From Antedon mediterranea (Eukaryota > Echinodermata > Crinoidea > Comatulida > Antedonidae): 64,000 nt of DNA. The stretch's first letter is position 1, and the number at the start of each line of letters is the position of its first letter. The stretch covers positions 35,338,501-35,402,500 of the forward strand of contig NC_092672.1 in assembly GCF_964355755.1 (NCBI RefSeq), read 5' to 3'. Positions 12,701-23,557 of the stretch are shown here, in pieces. The translations under genes and the position numbers were made by a program. The notes under the pieces were generated by a model that was given only the letters and a program-made list of their open reading frames with translations, made no database searches and was not told where the DNA came from.

Positions 12701-15700
12701 TGTATATTTTATGGTGATCCTGTATTGCATTGGTGTTTTTCTTTATAAACTTTTGGATCCTAAATAAATAACTAAATAAAAAATAATAGTTATTCACTTT
12801 GACTAAAAATGTGATCGTCAAAAAAACTGTAATTTAAAGCAAACAAATATTCAAATTGTCAGACAATGTATTTTGGTTAAATTTAACTGTTTATTTTGTC
12901 TTTTTATAAGTGAAATCAAAATAGGCTATTAAAAGTCTGATTTTATAAATAAAAAAAAAATCTATTTTTGATGATTTTGGGGGACAACAATACAGTACAT
13001 GTTCAACATTTTGTTAAGAAACCTTAATCTCAGCAGAGGTCTTGTTTATTTGGTTGTTTTATTAGTTGTATTTACTCAAAAATAAACCCATCTATAAATT
13101 TGGAATAATCTTGATACAAGATGTTTCATGCTGGTCCTCAAATATAAGCCCACTCATTAAACTCGATCTGATTATGTGTTTTAAATATTCTTAATCTTTC
13201 TCTTTTTCCAGAGCATAACAATTCTGCAAACAGGAAACATGTTTAAGCATATATTGGATTATTTAAGCTTAGACCAGAACACACGAATTATCTTTAACTC
13301 ATTGGAAGGGAACTACGCCCTCTGTCTTCTCGCAAACATCGTCTACTTAGGATATATAGAACAAGATAAGCTGGCTACTAACGTTGCTTGTTTTACGGTA
13401 AGTTGTCATAGTGCTAGTACTTGTACAAAGTTGTCAAACCATTTATTTTATCTGTAAAGCTCTGTCTACACTATCAAACTAGTTTTCCAAAGTGTGATGT
13501 TCCCAAATATGGTAGTGATATGGTAAAGGGACGATTCAGCCCTGGGACGATTCGGCACACTTAAATTTATCGGCTTTGATATGCATATTACAAGCATAAA
13601 ATAAGTTTTTTCCCCAAACTTTATTTTCAGAGAGACTATGGGGTAGTACTACTAGGAATAAAGATGCAATAAAGCAAATATTTTGAAAACATTGTCGAAA
13701 ATGATCATTTTTTAGTCACGAAATAAACAAGGTTTTCGAAGTAATAAATTGAATATAAAATTACGTTTTTTTAGTAATTTATTATATATATTATATCAAC
13801 ATTGTCAATATCAATAAAATATGGATTGTTAAACACCTTTAAAAACTTGATAAATACCAAAAAAAATGAATATAAATTTGGTCTAAAGTGAGACGTTTCG
13901 GCCCACAAAGTGGGATGTTACGGCCCAAAAGTGGGCCGGATCGTCCCACCAAAAGCGGGCCGAATAGTCCCGGGCCGAATCGTCTCAGGGCCAAATCGTC
14001 CTGGAACATAGTGTTATGCTTAAATATGGTGTTGATATGACATCATCATGTTCATATATGGGCACATCACATTTTATTGTCACATAAACTTTATAGTGTA
14101 GACAGAGCTTTATAATAATTTGTTCCAAAAGAAACAGGCTTGCTATATTTTATTCCTGAAGATAAAGATATTGTCGTTAATATCATCATTGCTATTATTT
14201 TTACAGAGAGTTGTACATTGCTTGTTGATGCATTGTCAGAATTATGTTGGTAAAAAGAAGTCAAATACGTCGCAATGGCACCCAGTGCTCGGCTGGTTCT
14301 CACAATCAATAGATCACAGGTATGAATAAGAATATGTAAAGCTTTGTGTACACTATCAAATCAGTTTGATGTTCCCAAATATGGTAGTAATATGCTTATA
14401 TATGGGCACATCACATTTATTTGTCACATAAAGTTTGATAGTGTAGACAGAGCTTTATACATCATTTACAAACAAATTTAAATGACTAAATTCTATTATT
14501 GTAACATTATTTGAATATTTCTTGATGTTTTTAGCTTACATGAATCAATGGAGTATGTGGTAAAACAACTCAGCAAGCTGTGGAGTCATGTCATAGTTCA
14601 AGCGCTGTTCGGTGATGCGTTGAAATCAGCTGAGGCATCTGCTGCTGCTGAACAAGAGAAGATGGCACAAAAAGAACAACCAAAAGGTGTGAGAGGCTCA
14701 CATATTTTTTCAAAGACTTGTAAACCGCACAATGGATTAAAACAACTCTTTTGACAAGATCTTTTTGGTATTAACTGTTTTTTTATTTGCTTAGGATTAT
14801 TAAAGAAACTCCAGCGTACTTCTTTAAAGTTGTCCTCTCGTCCTACTAAGAGTCTAAATGCCCCTGAGGTGGTCACAGTTTGCGGTGTTTGTGACATGTT
14901 CCAAACGGCAATGTCAACGCTTACTGAAATCAAGGCCAATATATTGTCAGGTATGTTCTATTAAACCATATGTCTCACTACGCAGAGGTCTTCTTTTTGG
15001 AACAGATCCTCTTATGTTAAGACCACCTAGAACCAACCTAAATTACGTGCCTAAGGGCTTCTTTGCTCAAGCGCCAGAGATCTGGAACCAACTTTTCTGT
15101 TCAATCCGTTACACTCTATACCCTTTTCAATTAAAATCTCTCCTGAAAACCCACCTATTTCAATAGTTATTCCTTTCATGTTGCGCTGTGAGACTCCGAT
15201 AAAGAGCGCTTTATAAGTGTTCGATATTATTATTATTTATTATTATTCAGGCACATTAAAATGTAATCAAAACCATATGTAATAATATTTCAAAAAAGGA
15301 TACGAATCTCAAGATCCTTCGAACCCATGATCTCTTGCTCACAAGACAAGCACTTTATCCACTAGACACTAGACCACGGAGACTAATAATCACAACCAAA
15401 CATACTTAATCATGCAGTCCACCTACCTTGTCTTCTGCCATTTGGCAGGTCTATGACCGTCTTCTTTCTCCATACTTCTCAATTAGATTTCATGCGTGAG
15501 AAAGCATAATTGGGCCTCATAATTACCTGCAACCAATAATAATGTTTGTTTTTTAGGATTAACGTACATGGACAACCTGTTACCTAGCCTTTGGCACTTC
15601 ATCACTGAACTCGGTCCTAACAGCGGTATTAAGTTGTTTCTAGAAAGTCTCAACTCAAGCGTGGAATCGCAACCAATCTTGTCCTTATTAATGTTCTTCT

Positions 15701-18700
15701 GCGATTGCTCAAGTTATCTAATTACGTAAGTTTTTTAAAAATTTTTTACAATTTTTGTTTAAATTCAAAATGAATTTCTTCTCGGAGTAAAATGTTTTTA
15801 CCTGTTCTCATTGCTGCTTGTTTTGGTATTTTTATGAATGAGTTTTTGTTATTTTTTTTTTGATATTTTCTGATATTTTTTTTAATTAAAATGCTATATT
15901 TGATTTCTATGTGCTACTTGGTAAGAGGATTCACAGGCTCTTGTCATAGGGATTTAGTTCCCTTTTGTGTTTCCTGCCACTTACTTTGTAGTTGTTGTTT
16001 CTTTTTATGATTGTTAATAAAGAATAAGTAGACATTTATTTTGAATTCTTTTGTTTATAAACATTTATTAAGATAATAATGCCACAAACACACGATAAAT
16101 ATAGCTGTGTTGACATGCCACAACTAGCTGTTGTGGATTCTTGTCTCGCAGAAGAACAAAAATGCTGCCATGGGAGATGAAAGATTGTCTGTGTTCTAGT
16201 CTGGTTGTAATGTTTTGGTGTTTTTTTTATAGAATTCTTGATGATGTCGAACTTTATGAACATCAAAAACCGTTCAAATTAGATGATTTGATAAATATGT
16301 CATCATTTCTCAACATGTTTGTTTATAAGATGATCTGGGAACATAACATAGGTGAGTAGATGCTGTATCATTGTATTACACTCAGGTGTATAAATGGGTA
16401 CCCGGTTAGATCAAGACACAACTTTGTGCTGATTACTAGCTGCATTATGGGAGTATGTTTCCATACGTGTTTAATAAAAAAAATCACAAAAAATTTGAAG
16501 CGCTTAGAATCATTGTGTAATAAGGGCTAATATTAATATTATTATTTATGTATGTGTTGGATTATTTCTAATCTATTAATGATCAATGGTCATTTTTCTA
16601 TACTGAATTTTACCATAATACCTAATAAAGCTTGGTTTCCACTTACTAGACACAATGCAAGGATGTAACGCAACGCAAAGTGATTTGACCAATCACAAGT
16701 GATAGATTATTCAAACAGTCGCATGTGATTGGTCAACTCGTTTGCGTTGCATCCATGTCGTTGCGCTGCGTCCTGGTGGAAACCAAGCTTAATACTTAGC
16801 CGTGTGCTTTTGTTGTTTCAGACTCCAACAGCAGACAGCATTCACTGTTTGTGTCCACACATCCACTGCTGATGATATTGCATCAACGTGATGCTAGACG
16901 CTCATTCGCACCAGACAATCATTGGCTTATCAAGTTAGTACATAAATAGTACAATGTTTTTGTTTTGGAGTGGCATGCCTAATTGGTGACAGAAGCTATT
17001 GGCCTCTTTTGCCACTCCTACACTATCAAACTGTATGTGACAAAACAAATGTGATGTGCCCATATATAGACATATCACTACCTTATTTAAGCATATCATT
17101 ACCATATTTGGGCACACACATCACACTTGTTTTTGTCAAACTAGTTTTATAGTGTAGACAGAGCCTAAGCAATATTGCTACCTTTCTACATTTTTTTTCA
17201 AAACAATTCTGGTTGGTAAAATTTTTTTTTTTTTCGGATATTTGATAAGCTTTTTTTATTAGCAGAGATTTGAAAATGAGCTTATTTAGAAACGAGCTGG
17301 AACGAGGAAGTAAGCGGGCTAAACGTGTTCTCCAAATTATTCCACATATAATCCCACACATAGAGGTAAGCTGCATGCGGTTAGCAATATGTAAACATCA
17401 CTTGTGTACATTTGTTAATATTTTGGAGAAGAATTCTTTTGATATGTATTATGTTTTAGTTGTCCGAAAGCTCTGCTAATTTTTCTGGCTGTTTTACTTT
17501 ATCGTTCTGATTAAGCTTTTTGCTTATTTTTATTTTGTATCTCCATTGAGATCCATCCTCTGATACCCACAGCATTGTCATTTTGTATCTCCATTGAGAT
17601 CCAGCCACTGATACCCACAGCATTGTCATTTTGTATCTCCATTGAGATCCATCCTCTGATACCCACAGCATTGTCATTTTTTCAGTATTTTGCCTTTAAA
17701 TTTATGTTTTATTTTATGTGCATAACTATTTTTTGAGTAAATAAAAGAAAGAAAGAAGAAAAAAATACTCCATTTCCTTTCTTTATTTCAGCGTGTCATA
17801 TTATTCCATAAGAAGGTTGGAGACGAGAAAAAAGAGTTGGGCTTAGTAGAAACAGCTGGTATTATGCCACACTCAACGCTGATTACGATACATCGTAACC
17901 AGTTGGTAGAGGTACGTAGCCTGTAGAATTATGTACACTCCCTCTCCCTTTCTTTTTTTTAAACGAAAAACAATGCTCTACAGTCAACGCTCTCAATACC
18001 AGCCTTGGACTGGTCTGGTATGTCTGATTTCCAGAATATGTTTATAAAAGTATTTACTTTTAGGAGAGTTTCTCATTTTCAGGGAGTTTGGTATTGTTAG
18101 GGCCATACTGAAAAGCCTCCTACTTACAGGACGCCCTTGGACTGGACTGATATGTTCCAGAATATGTTTAAAAAGTATTTGGAACTTAACAAGAAATGTC
18201 TGGTTTGGGAGAGTTTCTCATTTTCCAAGAGTCAATATTGTTAGAGCCATATTTAGAAATCTGCCCTTTACAGGGAAGCCACTTCAGATAGTCAGATTGT
18301 ACCATAACATATTTGTAAGTATTATTGCTGTATTATTGTTATTACTGTTTTGTTATTAGGATGGTTATCATGCGATAAGTCAGATGGAGGGAAAATCCTT
18401 GAAAGGAACCCTTAGGATTAAGTTTGTGAATCGTCAGGGTCTTGAGGAAGCTGGTATCGACCAAGATGGCGTCTTCAAAGAGTTTCTGGAAGAGATTATC
18501 AAGAAAGTCTTTGATCCTGAGCTGAATCTTTTTAAGGTAGTTTATTAAAAGTAGCTTAAGGCTGTCAGCAGCTAAATAATAAATCTTATGTTTTTGAGTT
18601 TTTAAAAGTTGTTTACAGACCTTCAAACATTGTCCTGGATTTTTCCAAGCTTTAGTGTTGTCCTGTGGTTGTCCAGTATTGACCTAGAGTTTCTCAAAAG

Positions 18701-21700
18701 ACCACAGAATATTACGTCTCAGTCTTTTAGGTCACCTACACAATAAAGGCCAATTTACACAGATGATTGGTAACGGTAATACAAATATAGAGTCTATGTT
18801 ATTCCTTATGATCATTTACACACATGCCAAGCCGACAGGCAGTTAGATAGATAAAATTCTATGTGGGACAAGTTACGCAGTTTTTCGCCTACCGTTACCG
18901 CTCGTCTGCGTAAAGTGGTCTTAATCCTTTCTTAACTACTATATAAAAAACAATGTTTATAAATCCTTTTTGCTTAGCTCTGTCTACACTATCAAACTTT
19001 ATGTGACCAAAAAATGTGATATGCCCATATATGGACATGATAATGTCATATCACTACCATATTTGTAATACAACTACCATATTTAGGTACATAACACTTT
19101 TTTTTGTCAAACTAGTTTGATAGTGTAGACAGAGCTTAACTTTTTTATTTCATTATTCACAGCACACAGAAGATCAAAGGTTGTATCCAAGCCCGACGTC
19201 TTCTGTTCATGAGAATCATCTGCAGTTGTTTAGATTTGTTGGCAGAATGCTTGCTAAGGCCATTTATGAGGTAAATAACTCCGTCATAGTTCTACCAATT
19301 AAATATTGCTAAAGTAAACGATATTCAGCGGAGGATCCAGCATTATAGATTAGGGGGCGCGGGGGGATAAATATTTCAGGCTTTCGGGTTGCAGAAAAAC
19401 AAAAATAGTCATTATTTGTTTACTTTGCAAAAATAATTTACATGTTTTATGTTTTTCATAGGGGATAGTAGTAGAAGTTCCATTTGCGTCCTTTTTCTTG
19501 AGTCAAATGGTCGACCATCAACACAGCGCCCTCTACAGTCCTCTTGATGAACTTTCTTCGATGGACAAGGACCTGTTCAAGAATCTGTCATTTTTAAAAG
19601 TAAGTTATTACAACATCTCAATAAGAATTAATAATTTTATTCATTCAATGCTCTATTTTGATTTTTCATGTAAAAATCTGTTTTATTTTATTAGCATTAT
19701 GATGAGGACATAGCAGACCTAGACCTTGTATTCTCGTACGACGAGGATTTAATGGGCAAAATTATCACCCATGAGTTGATACCAGGGGGTAAAGCAATAG
19801 CAGTAACCAATGAAAACAAGTAAGTCAAGTAACTGATTTTAAACACCATTGTACATACCTGGAAGTCCTAATATATTGGACATCTGACCATGGTGGAGTT
19901 TGTCCATTTAAAAAAATCTCTCTTTAATCAGGTTTGTTATGGTATCACACTATATCGGTAGCCTGTTACCTGTATTATTAGATAATTTAGTGAAAGTATA
20001 TTTAGAAAAACAAGGGAAATTAAAATTAACAACCTACAGTATGTTATAATAATAATACTATTACAATCTTTATTTTTGCAGTGGAAAAAACTCCTTCACC
20101 AGAAAGGTGTTCTTCCACAAGGTTGTTAACATTGTAACATAAAGTATTGAATTAAAAATTCTGTGAAACACACATCTGACATATGAAGTTACTTGCGTTG
20201 CCTTTGTCTTGATTATTTTTAGAATTCGCTACATTCATATGATGGCGCACTTCAAGATGTGTCGTCAAATCCGAGAGCAGGTGGCAGCGTTTAAGAAGGG
20301 ATTTTGCTCAGTTGTAAATCCTGATTGGTTGTCATGGTTCACTACTCCGGAGCTTCAAAGATTGATATCGGGAGACAACGTGGCAATTGACCTATCAGAT
20401 CTCAAGTAAGTTTAAGCGAAATTCACATTAGTGTATTCGCATGCTTATGTAAGAAGATGTAGGAGTATAGAAAACTGATTAGTAATGCATGACTGAGCAG
20501 CAATCAAGTAATTGGTTTATAATAAGATTTCAAAATTGTGATGTGCCCAAATATGGTAGTGATATGATGTCATCATATCCATATATGGGCACATCACCTT
20601 TTTTTGAAAAGTTTGATAGTGTGGACAGAGCTTTGAATTTGTTCACTTGAATCCAATGTTTTTGCAGACAAATTGTGTAAAGTTTGTAATGTTCTTGTTT
20701 TATTTATTTTACAGAAAGCATGTGCTGTATTATGGTGGATTCCATAGTGGCCACAAGGTTGTTGTCTGGTTGTGGGACATCCTTGAAAAGGACTTCAACA
20801 AGGAAGAACGAGCTCTTTTCTTGAAGGTATATCATCAAAATATTGTTATAGATGCTTAATGGGTGGTTTCTGTTTTCTATTAAAGGAAGTAACCAGCTAT
20901 TCTGCCCTCTAAATGAAATGAAAATGACTTTATTTAGCAATCAATCAATCAAAATCAATTTATTCCATAAAACTAAGGATATGTACAAATATGTCATCAA
21001 AAAGTTGTGGAAAAGGGAACTCAAAATAAGCAAAGCTTTTAAGTCGAAAAAACTTAAAAAAGCTTAAAGACCCCTTCCCTGCAATTTTGGACGTTTTTTG
21101 GAAAATAATACATATATATCACTTTAAAAACATTAAACCATGTCATTCCTTGTCTTAAATGTACGTTTTATGGTAAATTATGATAAAAAGTGAGAAACAA
21201 TGCACTACCTAAGTAGCTCGCGGCGATCGACCTCTCGTGGACGGTCTCAGGCCTAGCCTAGCTAGGCTTAGTTTTGTAGGCCTAGCTGGTAAACATCGGT
21301 AACGTACGAACATCGTACGCTAGCTATATACCTAGCCTGACGTTGTATAGTTGCTGCATTAATTGTCTTTCTATTTTTGCCAGACTCCGTTGATACAAAT
21401 TGGGGAAAACCCGGTATTTTCGCTGAAAAGTTAGGAGTCTTCCATTTGTTTTGGCTTCACGAAAAGTGGGCCGAATTACAGGTGAAAAACAACAATATCA
21501 ATCCGCGCGCAATGCATTTTGGGATTTATAGTGGGCCGCTATAATTATTAAAATCGATTTATTTTTCACATTTTTAACCGTTTAAAGACGAAAAAAGTTA
21601 TCGCAATAGGACCATATAGTATTATTTTTACATTAAATATAGTTTGTGATCTTAAATTAGATCTAAAAAACGTAGGGAATGGGGCTTTAAAATCATTATT

Positions 21701-22591
21701 TTATTGATGTTTCTTTGTCTTTTGTTTATACTCAGTTTGTCACCAGTTGTTCTAAGCCGCCATTATTAGGATTTATCCACCTCCAGCCACCGTTCTCTAT
21801 TAGATGTGTGGAAGTTAGTGATGACCAGGTAAATAAGAATTTACATTTAGATGTTTTTAGTTCCTAATGTCACTCTTTCCATGTTTTTGTTTGTATTTCT
21901 ACTAAGAACCAATGCCATTGTACCTGTATATGGATGCCTATACTTATATGGATGGCTATACTTATATGGATGGCTATACTTATATGGATGGCTATACTTA
22001 TATGGATGATTTAATAATCAAATTTAAATCTGCTATTCCTGTTCTACACTCCCTATCTTAATATTGTACAACATGTATTGTCAGTGATACATTTATTTAT
22101 CAACACAAGGCTGCCTAAAATTAAGGTTTTCATCAACTTGATTTTTAATTTAATTAAGTTAATATACAGTACTGTTGTGCACAGATGCCTTTTTTACTCG
22201 AGCCCCATTGAATTTTGTTATGGCAAGCTCTCATTTTGAAGTTTAGCAATGCTGAAGAAAATGGTTTCTCTGCATCATCTTCTTTTTTTGTTATCTTAGG
22301 ATTTTTCTTTTTTTTGTATGTAAAGTGCTTAGAAACATTCTATTAGGTGTTATAAAGACAATTTCATTATTATTTATGTTTGACTTCTGTTTACCACAGG
22401 ATACGGGCGACACTTTAGGTAGTGTGGTACGTGGATTCCTCGGTATTCACCGTCGAGATCCTGTAGGGCGTCTTCCTACATCGTCCACGTGCTTCAACCT
22501 TCTTAAACTACCAAACTACTCAAAGAAAAGTACTCTGAAAGACAAGTTGCGGTATGCCATCACTAGCGGAACTGGCTTTGAATTATCATGA
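9745..22591 (+). CDS. UBE3B: UBE3B HECT-type E3 ubiquitin ligase, complete, 25 exons
   Basis: Transfers ubiquitin through a thioester on a C-terminal cysteine; the mammalian protein binds calmodulin through an IQ motif and is linked to mitochondria. Exons: 9745-9855, 10257-10377, 10524-10588, 10723-10806, 11336-11440, 11757-11856, 12214-12382, 12493-12598, 13212-13397, 14207-14319, 14535-14686, 14795-14950, 15557-15725, 16233-16351, 16822-16933, 17266-17365, 17792-17911, 18360-18536, 19163-19270, 19462-19599, 19695-19819, 20223-20405, 20715-20826, 21736-21828, 22400-22591. All are GT-AG and in phase. The product is 1071 residues (human 1068). The IQ motif is at about 32-49 ([16 protein letters not shown]). 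The HECT domain runs from about 697 to the end, with [21 protein letters not shown] and the active-site segment [17 protein letters not shown] (Cys1039), ending GFELS. Start ATG has A at -3. Intron 15 ends in a TAGCAG tandem acceptor; the second AG matches family length. Confidence 0.97.
11943..12104. mobile_element. Family A MITE, copy 5
   Basis: Both arms are present but decayed: CGTCTACACTATCAAATTAG at the left and GTCACATAAAGTGTCATAGT at the right. It lies in UBE3B intron 6, shortly before exon 7. Confidence 0.75.
12612..12996. mobile_element. Family G repeat, copy 1
   Basis: Shares CCATTTTAATGTCACATAT and the end word GGGGGACAACAATACA with copies at 24925, 29662, 32366 and 48471. In better copies both ends carry inverted TTAAAGATGTATTGTCC-like termini, so it is a non-autonomous DNA element. 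It lies in UBE3B intron 8. Confidence 0.6.
13457..14110. mobile_element. Family A MITE, copy 6, split by a nested element
   Basis: The left arm AAGCTCTGTCTACACTATCA starts directly after TA, and the right arm ends GTGTAGACAGAGCTT directly before TA, but the two halves are 650 bp apart because another inverted-repeat element (13528-14003) sits inside. It lies in UBE3B intron 9. Confidence 0.82.
13528..14003. mobile_element. Nested foldback element with GGGACGATTCGGCCC-type ends
   Basis: The left end has GGGACGATTCAGCCC then GGGACGATTCGGCAC. The right end is the inverse, with GGGCCGAATCGTCTCAGGGC and then CAAATCGTCC. The subterminal word recurs in both arms (GTGGGCCGGATCGTCCCACC). The core is AT-rich with no ORF. 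It interrupts a Family A MITE, so it is the younger insertion. Confidence 0.7.
14339..14455. mobile_element. Family A MITE, copy 7 (short)
   Basis: A 117 bp copy with both ends and TA on each side: AAGCTTTGTGTACACTATCA and TGATAGTGTAGACAGAGCTT. The middle is internally deleted. It lies in UBE3B intron 10. Confidence 0.85.
14951..15247 (+). mobile_element. LINE 3' end with C-terminal reverse-transcriptase fragment
   Basis: Residues readable from about 14955 to 15166 include [24 protein letters not shown] and [10 protein letters not shown] and then a stop. These are typical of the extreme C-terminus of CR1/L2-like LINE ORF2 proteins. The 3' UTR ends GCGCTTTATAAG then repeated ATT. The fragment starts within a few bases of the UBE3B exon 12 donor (14951). 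It is 5' truncated and cannot be autonomous. Confidence 0.7.
15300..15381 (-). mobile_element. tRNA-derived SINE head
   Basis: The minus strand reads like a tRNA: GTGGTCTAGTGTCTAGTGGA (A-box region) and ATGGGTTCGAAGG (B box) about 40 bp apart. The arms do not pair into a sound cloverleaf, so it looks like SINE promoter sequence. It sits next to the LINE tail in UBE3B intron 12. Confidence 0.55.
16382..16550 (+). mobile_element. SINE body and tail without tRNA head
   Basis: Shares CAGGTGTATAAATGGGTACC and GCATTATGGGAGTATGTTTCC with the full-length SINE at 28163-28476 and ends in an AT-rich tail, but the tRNA-like head is absent. It lies in UBE3B intron 14. Confidence 0.7.
16628..16790. mobile_element. 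Family C palindromic MITE, copy 2
   Basis: Full copy, opening AAGCTTGGTTTCCAC and closing GTGGAAACCAAGCTT. The mirrored inner blocks GTAACGCAACGCAAAG / GTTTGCGTTGCATCC and TGACCAATCACAAG / GTGATTGGTCAA make it fold along nearly its whole length. It lies in UBE3B intron 14. Confidence 0.82.
17015..17166. mobile_element. Family A MITE, copy 8
   Basis: CTACACTATCAAACTGTATG at the left and ACTAGTTTTATAGTGTAGAC at the right, with CCATATATAGACATATCACT and ACCATATTTGGGCACACACA between. It lies in UBE3B intron 15. Confidence 0.82.
17530..17680. repeat. 48-bp tandem repeat, three copies
   Basis: Three consecutive units containing TTTTGTATCTCCATTGAGAT and TGATACCCACAGCATTGTCA, nearly identical. Followed at about 17690-17760 by a LINE-like tail (AATAAAAGAAAGAAAGAAG). 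It lies in UBE3B intron 16, and short open frames across it reflect a unit length divisible by three. Confidence 0.8.
17981..18240. mobile_element. Decayed relative of the CAGTCAACTCTCCCAATACC element
   Basis: Begins CAGTCAACGCTCTCAATACC, close to the perfect terminal repeat of the element at 53338-53513. It then runs through two diverged copies of TGGACTGG...CAGAATATGTTTA...GAGAGTTTCTCATTTT. The right terminus is not clear. It lies in UBE3B intron 17. Confidence 0.45.
18748..18921. mobile_element. Family D inverted-repeat element
   Basis: The left AAGGCCAATTTACACAGATG is mirrored at the right by CGTCTGCGTAAAGTGGTCTT, and GGTAACGGTAAT mirrors ACCGTTACCG. About 175 bp, no ORF, only copy in the window. 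It lies in UBE3B intron 18. Confidence 0.6.
18975..19137. mobile_element. Family A MITE, copy 9
   Basis: Complete copy: AGCTCTGTCTACACTATCAA at the left and GTTTGATAGTGTAGACAGAG at the right. It ends 25 bp before UBE3B exon 19, in or beside the acceptor's upstream tract. Confidence 0.85.
19328..19430. repeat. Family F dispersed repeat, second copy
   Basis: GGAGGATCCAGCATTATAGA followed by a G-rich run and AAATATTTCA...GGTTGCAGAAAAAC, the inverse of 3120-3310. It lies in UBE3B intron 19. Confidence 0.5.
20532..20633. mobile_element. Family A MITE, copy 10 (left end lost)
   Basis: The middle and right arm remain: GTGCCCAAATATGGTAGTGA, CCATATATGGGCACATCACC and GTTTGATAGTGTGGACAGAG. It lies in UBE3B intron 22. 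Confidence 0.75.
20895..21062 (-). mobile_element. Retroelement 3' tail (antisense)
   Basis: On the minus strand it ends with AATAAATTGATTTTGATTGA-type repeats, the microsatellite-like tail seen on LINEs. No coding remnant is clear. It lies in UBE3B intron 23. Confidence 0.35.
21064..21690. mobile_element. Family H terminal-inverted-repeat element
   Basis: Starts TTAAAGACCCCTTCCCTGCA then GGACGTTTTTTGG, and ends with the inverse AAAAACGTAGGGAATGGGGC then TTTAA. About 625 bp; the interior has several AGGCCTAGC words and no ORF, so it is non-autonomous. It lies in UBE3B intron 23. Confidence 0.65.
21937..22008. repeat. 18-bp tandem repeat, four copies
   Basis: Unit TATGGATGGCTATACTTA repeated in UBE3B intron 24; the first copy has one substitution. 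Confidence 0.85.
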
Positions 22592-23285
22592 GGCAGAGAA
22601 AGAGATCTTTATTATTGTGTCAATATAAATTTTTATCATTTATATATATATGACTATGTTGGACAATGAATGTAATATGTAGACCATATTAGCAAAATTG
22701 GGAGAATTTGACAAGGATTTTTTTACAAGGGAATTCATTTAGTGCACGCACTGCTAGTAAACGAGAGAGATACATGATGAATATAAATTGTTCGTTTGTG
22801 TCCCACAATATGTCATGGAATTTGTTTGGACTTTGTTATTTGTAGCTCGTGCTTTAGACAGGTAACATGTACTGTTCAATAGTCACACTAACGCATGATT
22901 ACTTTCTATTCTGCATTATATTTAGTATTGTATTAATATAAAACCATGAATATTATAAAAGATTATGGAAATATTTCAGTTACAAAGGACTAAGTGGTAT
23001 GATGTATAGGTTGGGAGAAGAGCTTGAAATGAGTGCGTGAAATAAATTGAGAATCTTTATTACTAATAGCTATATTTGTTTTACTATCTATACTTATTTT
23101 ATTATAATAAATATTGAATGGAAATGTAATATAGTTTTTATAAGGCTTGATATACATAATAGATCTAAATTGATAGAGAAATTTGTATATAATATGGTGC
23201 AATTGTGTATGTTAATATACAGAGAAAAGGGATGCCTATAATATGGTACTTTCTGCATGAGAATAAATAAAAAATTTCTAACAAT
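22592..23285 (+). other. UBE3B: UBE3B 3' untranslated region
   Basis: AT-rich sequence after the UBE3B stop codon with no further exon. Candidate poly(A) signals occur at 23041 (AATAAA) and more convincingly at 23262-23267, where GAATAAATAAAAAATTTC is followed within about 20 bp by AACAATTACGTGTCTGTCTTT, a TG/T-rich downstream element. The 3' end is inferred at roughly 23280-23290. Confidence 0.6.
23262..23267 (+). terminator. UBE3B: UBE3B poly(A) signal AATAAA
   Basis: Canonical hexamer about 670 bp after the stop codon with a T/G-rich stretch just downstream. It is the last such signal before the GC-richer sequence that probably starts CLUH. Confidence 0.6.
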
Positions 23286-23289
23286 TACG

Positions 23290-23557
23290 TGTCTGTCTTT
23301 ATTTTATAATCCTTTTGTGAGTAAAGTTTATTTTACATGCAACTTGAGGGCGCCATTCCTCTGCGTATTTTTCGTAAAGTAAAGTTCGGTGACCTTTCAT
23401 ACACGTGTGGAGACCTCGTCGAGAAGTGAGTTTGCGTAATTCATTACACAGCAGAGATCATTCCACACCACACGTCGTCAGGCTATCAAGGACCAAGGCA
23501 AGGGTTCCCATTAAACTTGAATGTGGTTTTCAACTTGAAACACGTGTTGAAAAATTA
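23290..23557 (+). promoter_or_regulatory. CLUH: Probable CLUH promoter and untranslated first exon
   Basis: This stretch is richer in CpG than its surroundings (GAGGGCGCCATT, CCTCGTCGAGAAG) and contains two CACGTG-type words (ACACGTGTGG and AACACGTGTTG). A donor TTA|GTAAGT lies at 23557/23558. Spliced to the acceptor at 31926, its last bases create an in-frame stop just upstream of the CLUH ATG, as expected for a 5' UTR. There is no transcript evidence. Confidence 0.45.

Noticed and set aside
3565-17117. Recurring short frames with the peptide [12 protein letters not shown]
   Set aside because: This peptide is just the translated end of the Family A MITE; it appears wherever a copy lies in the right frame.
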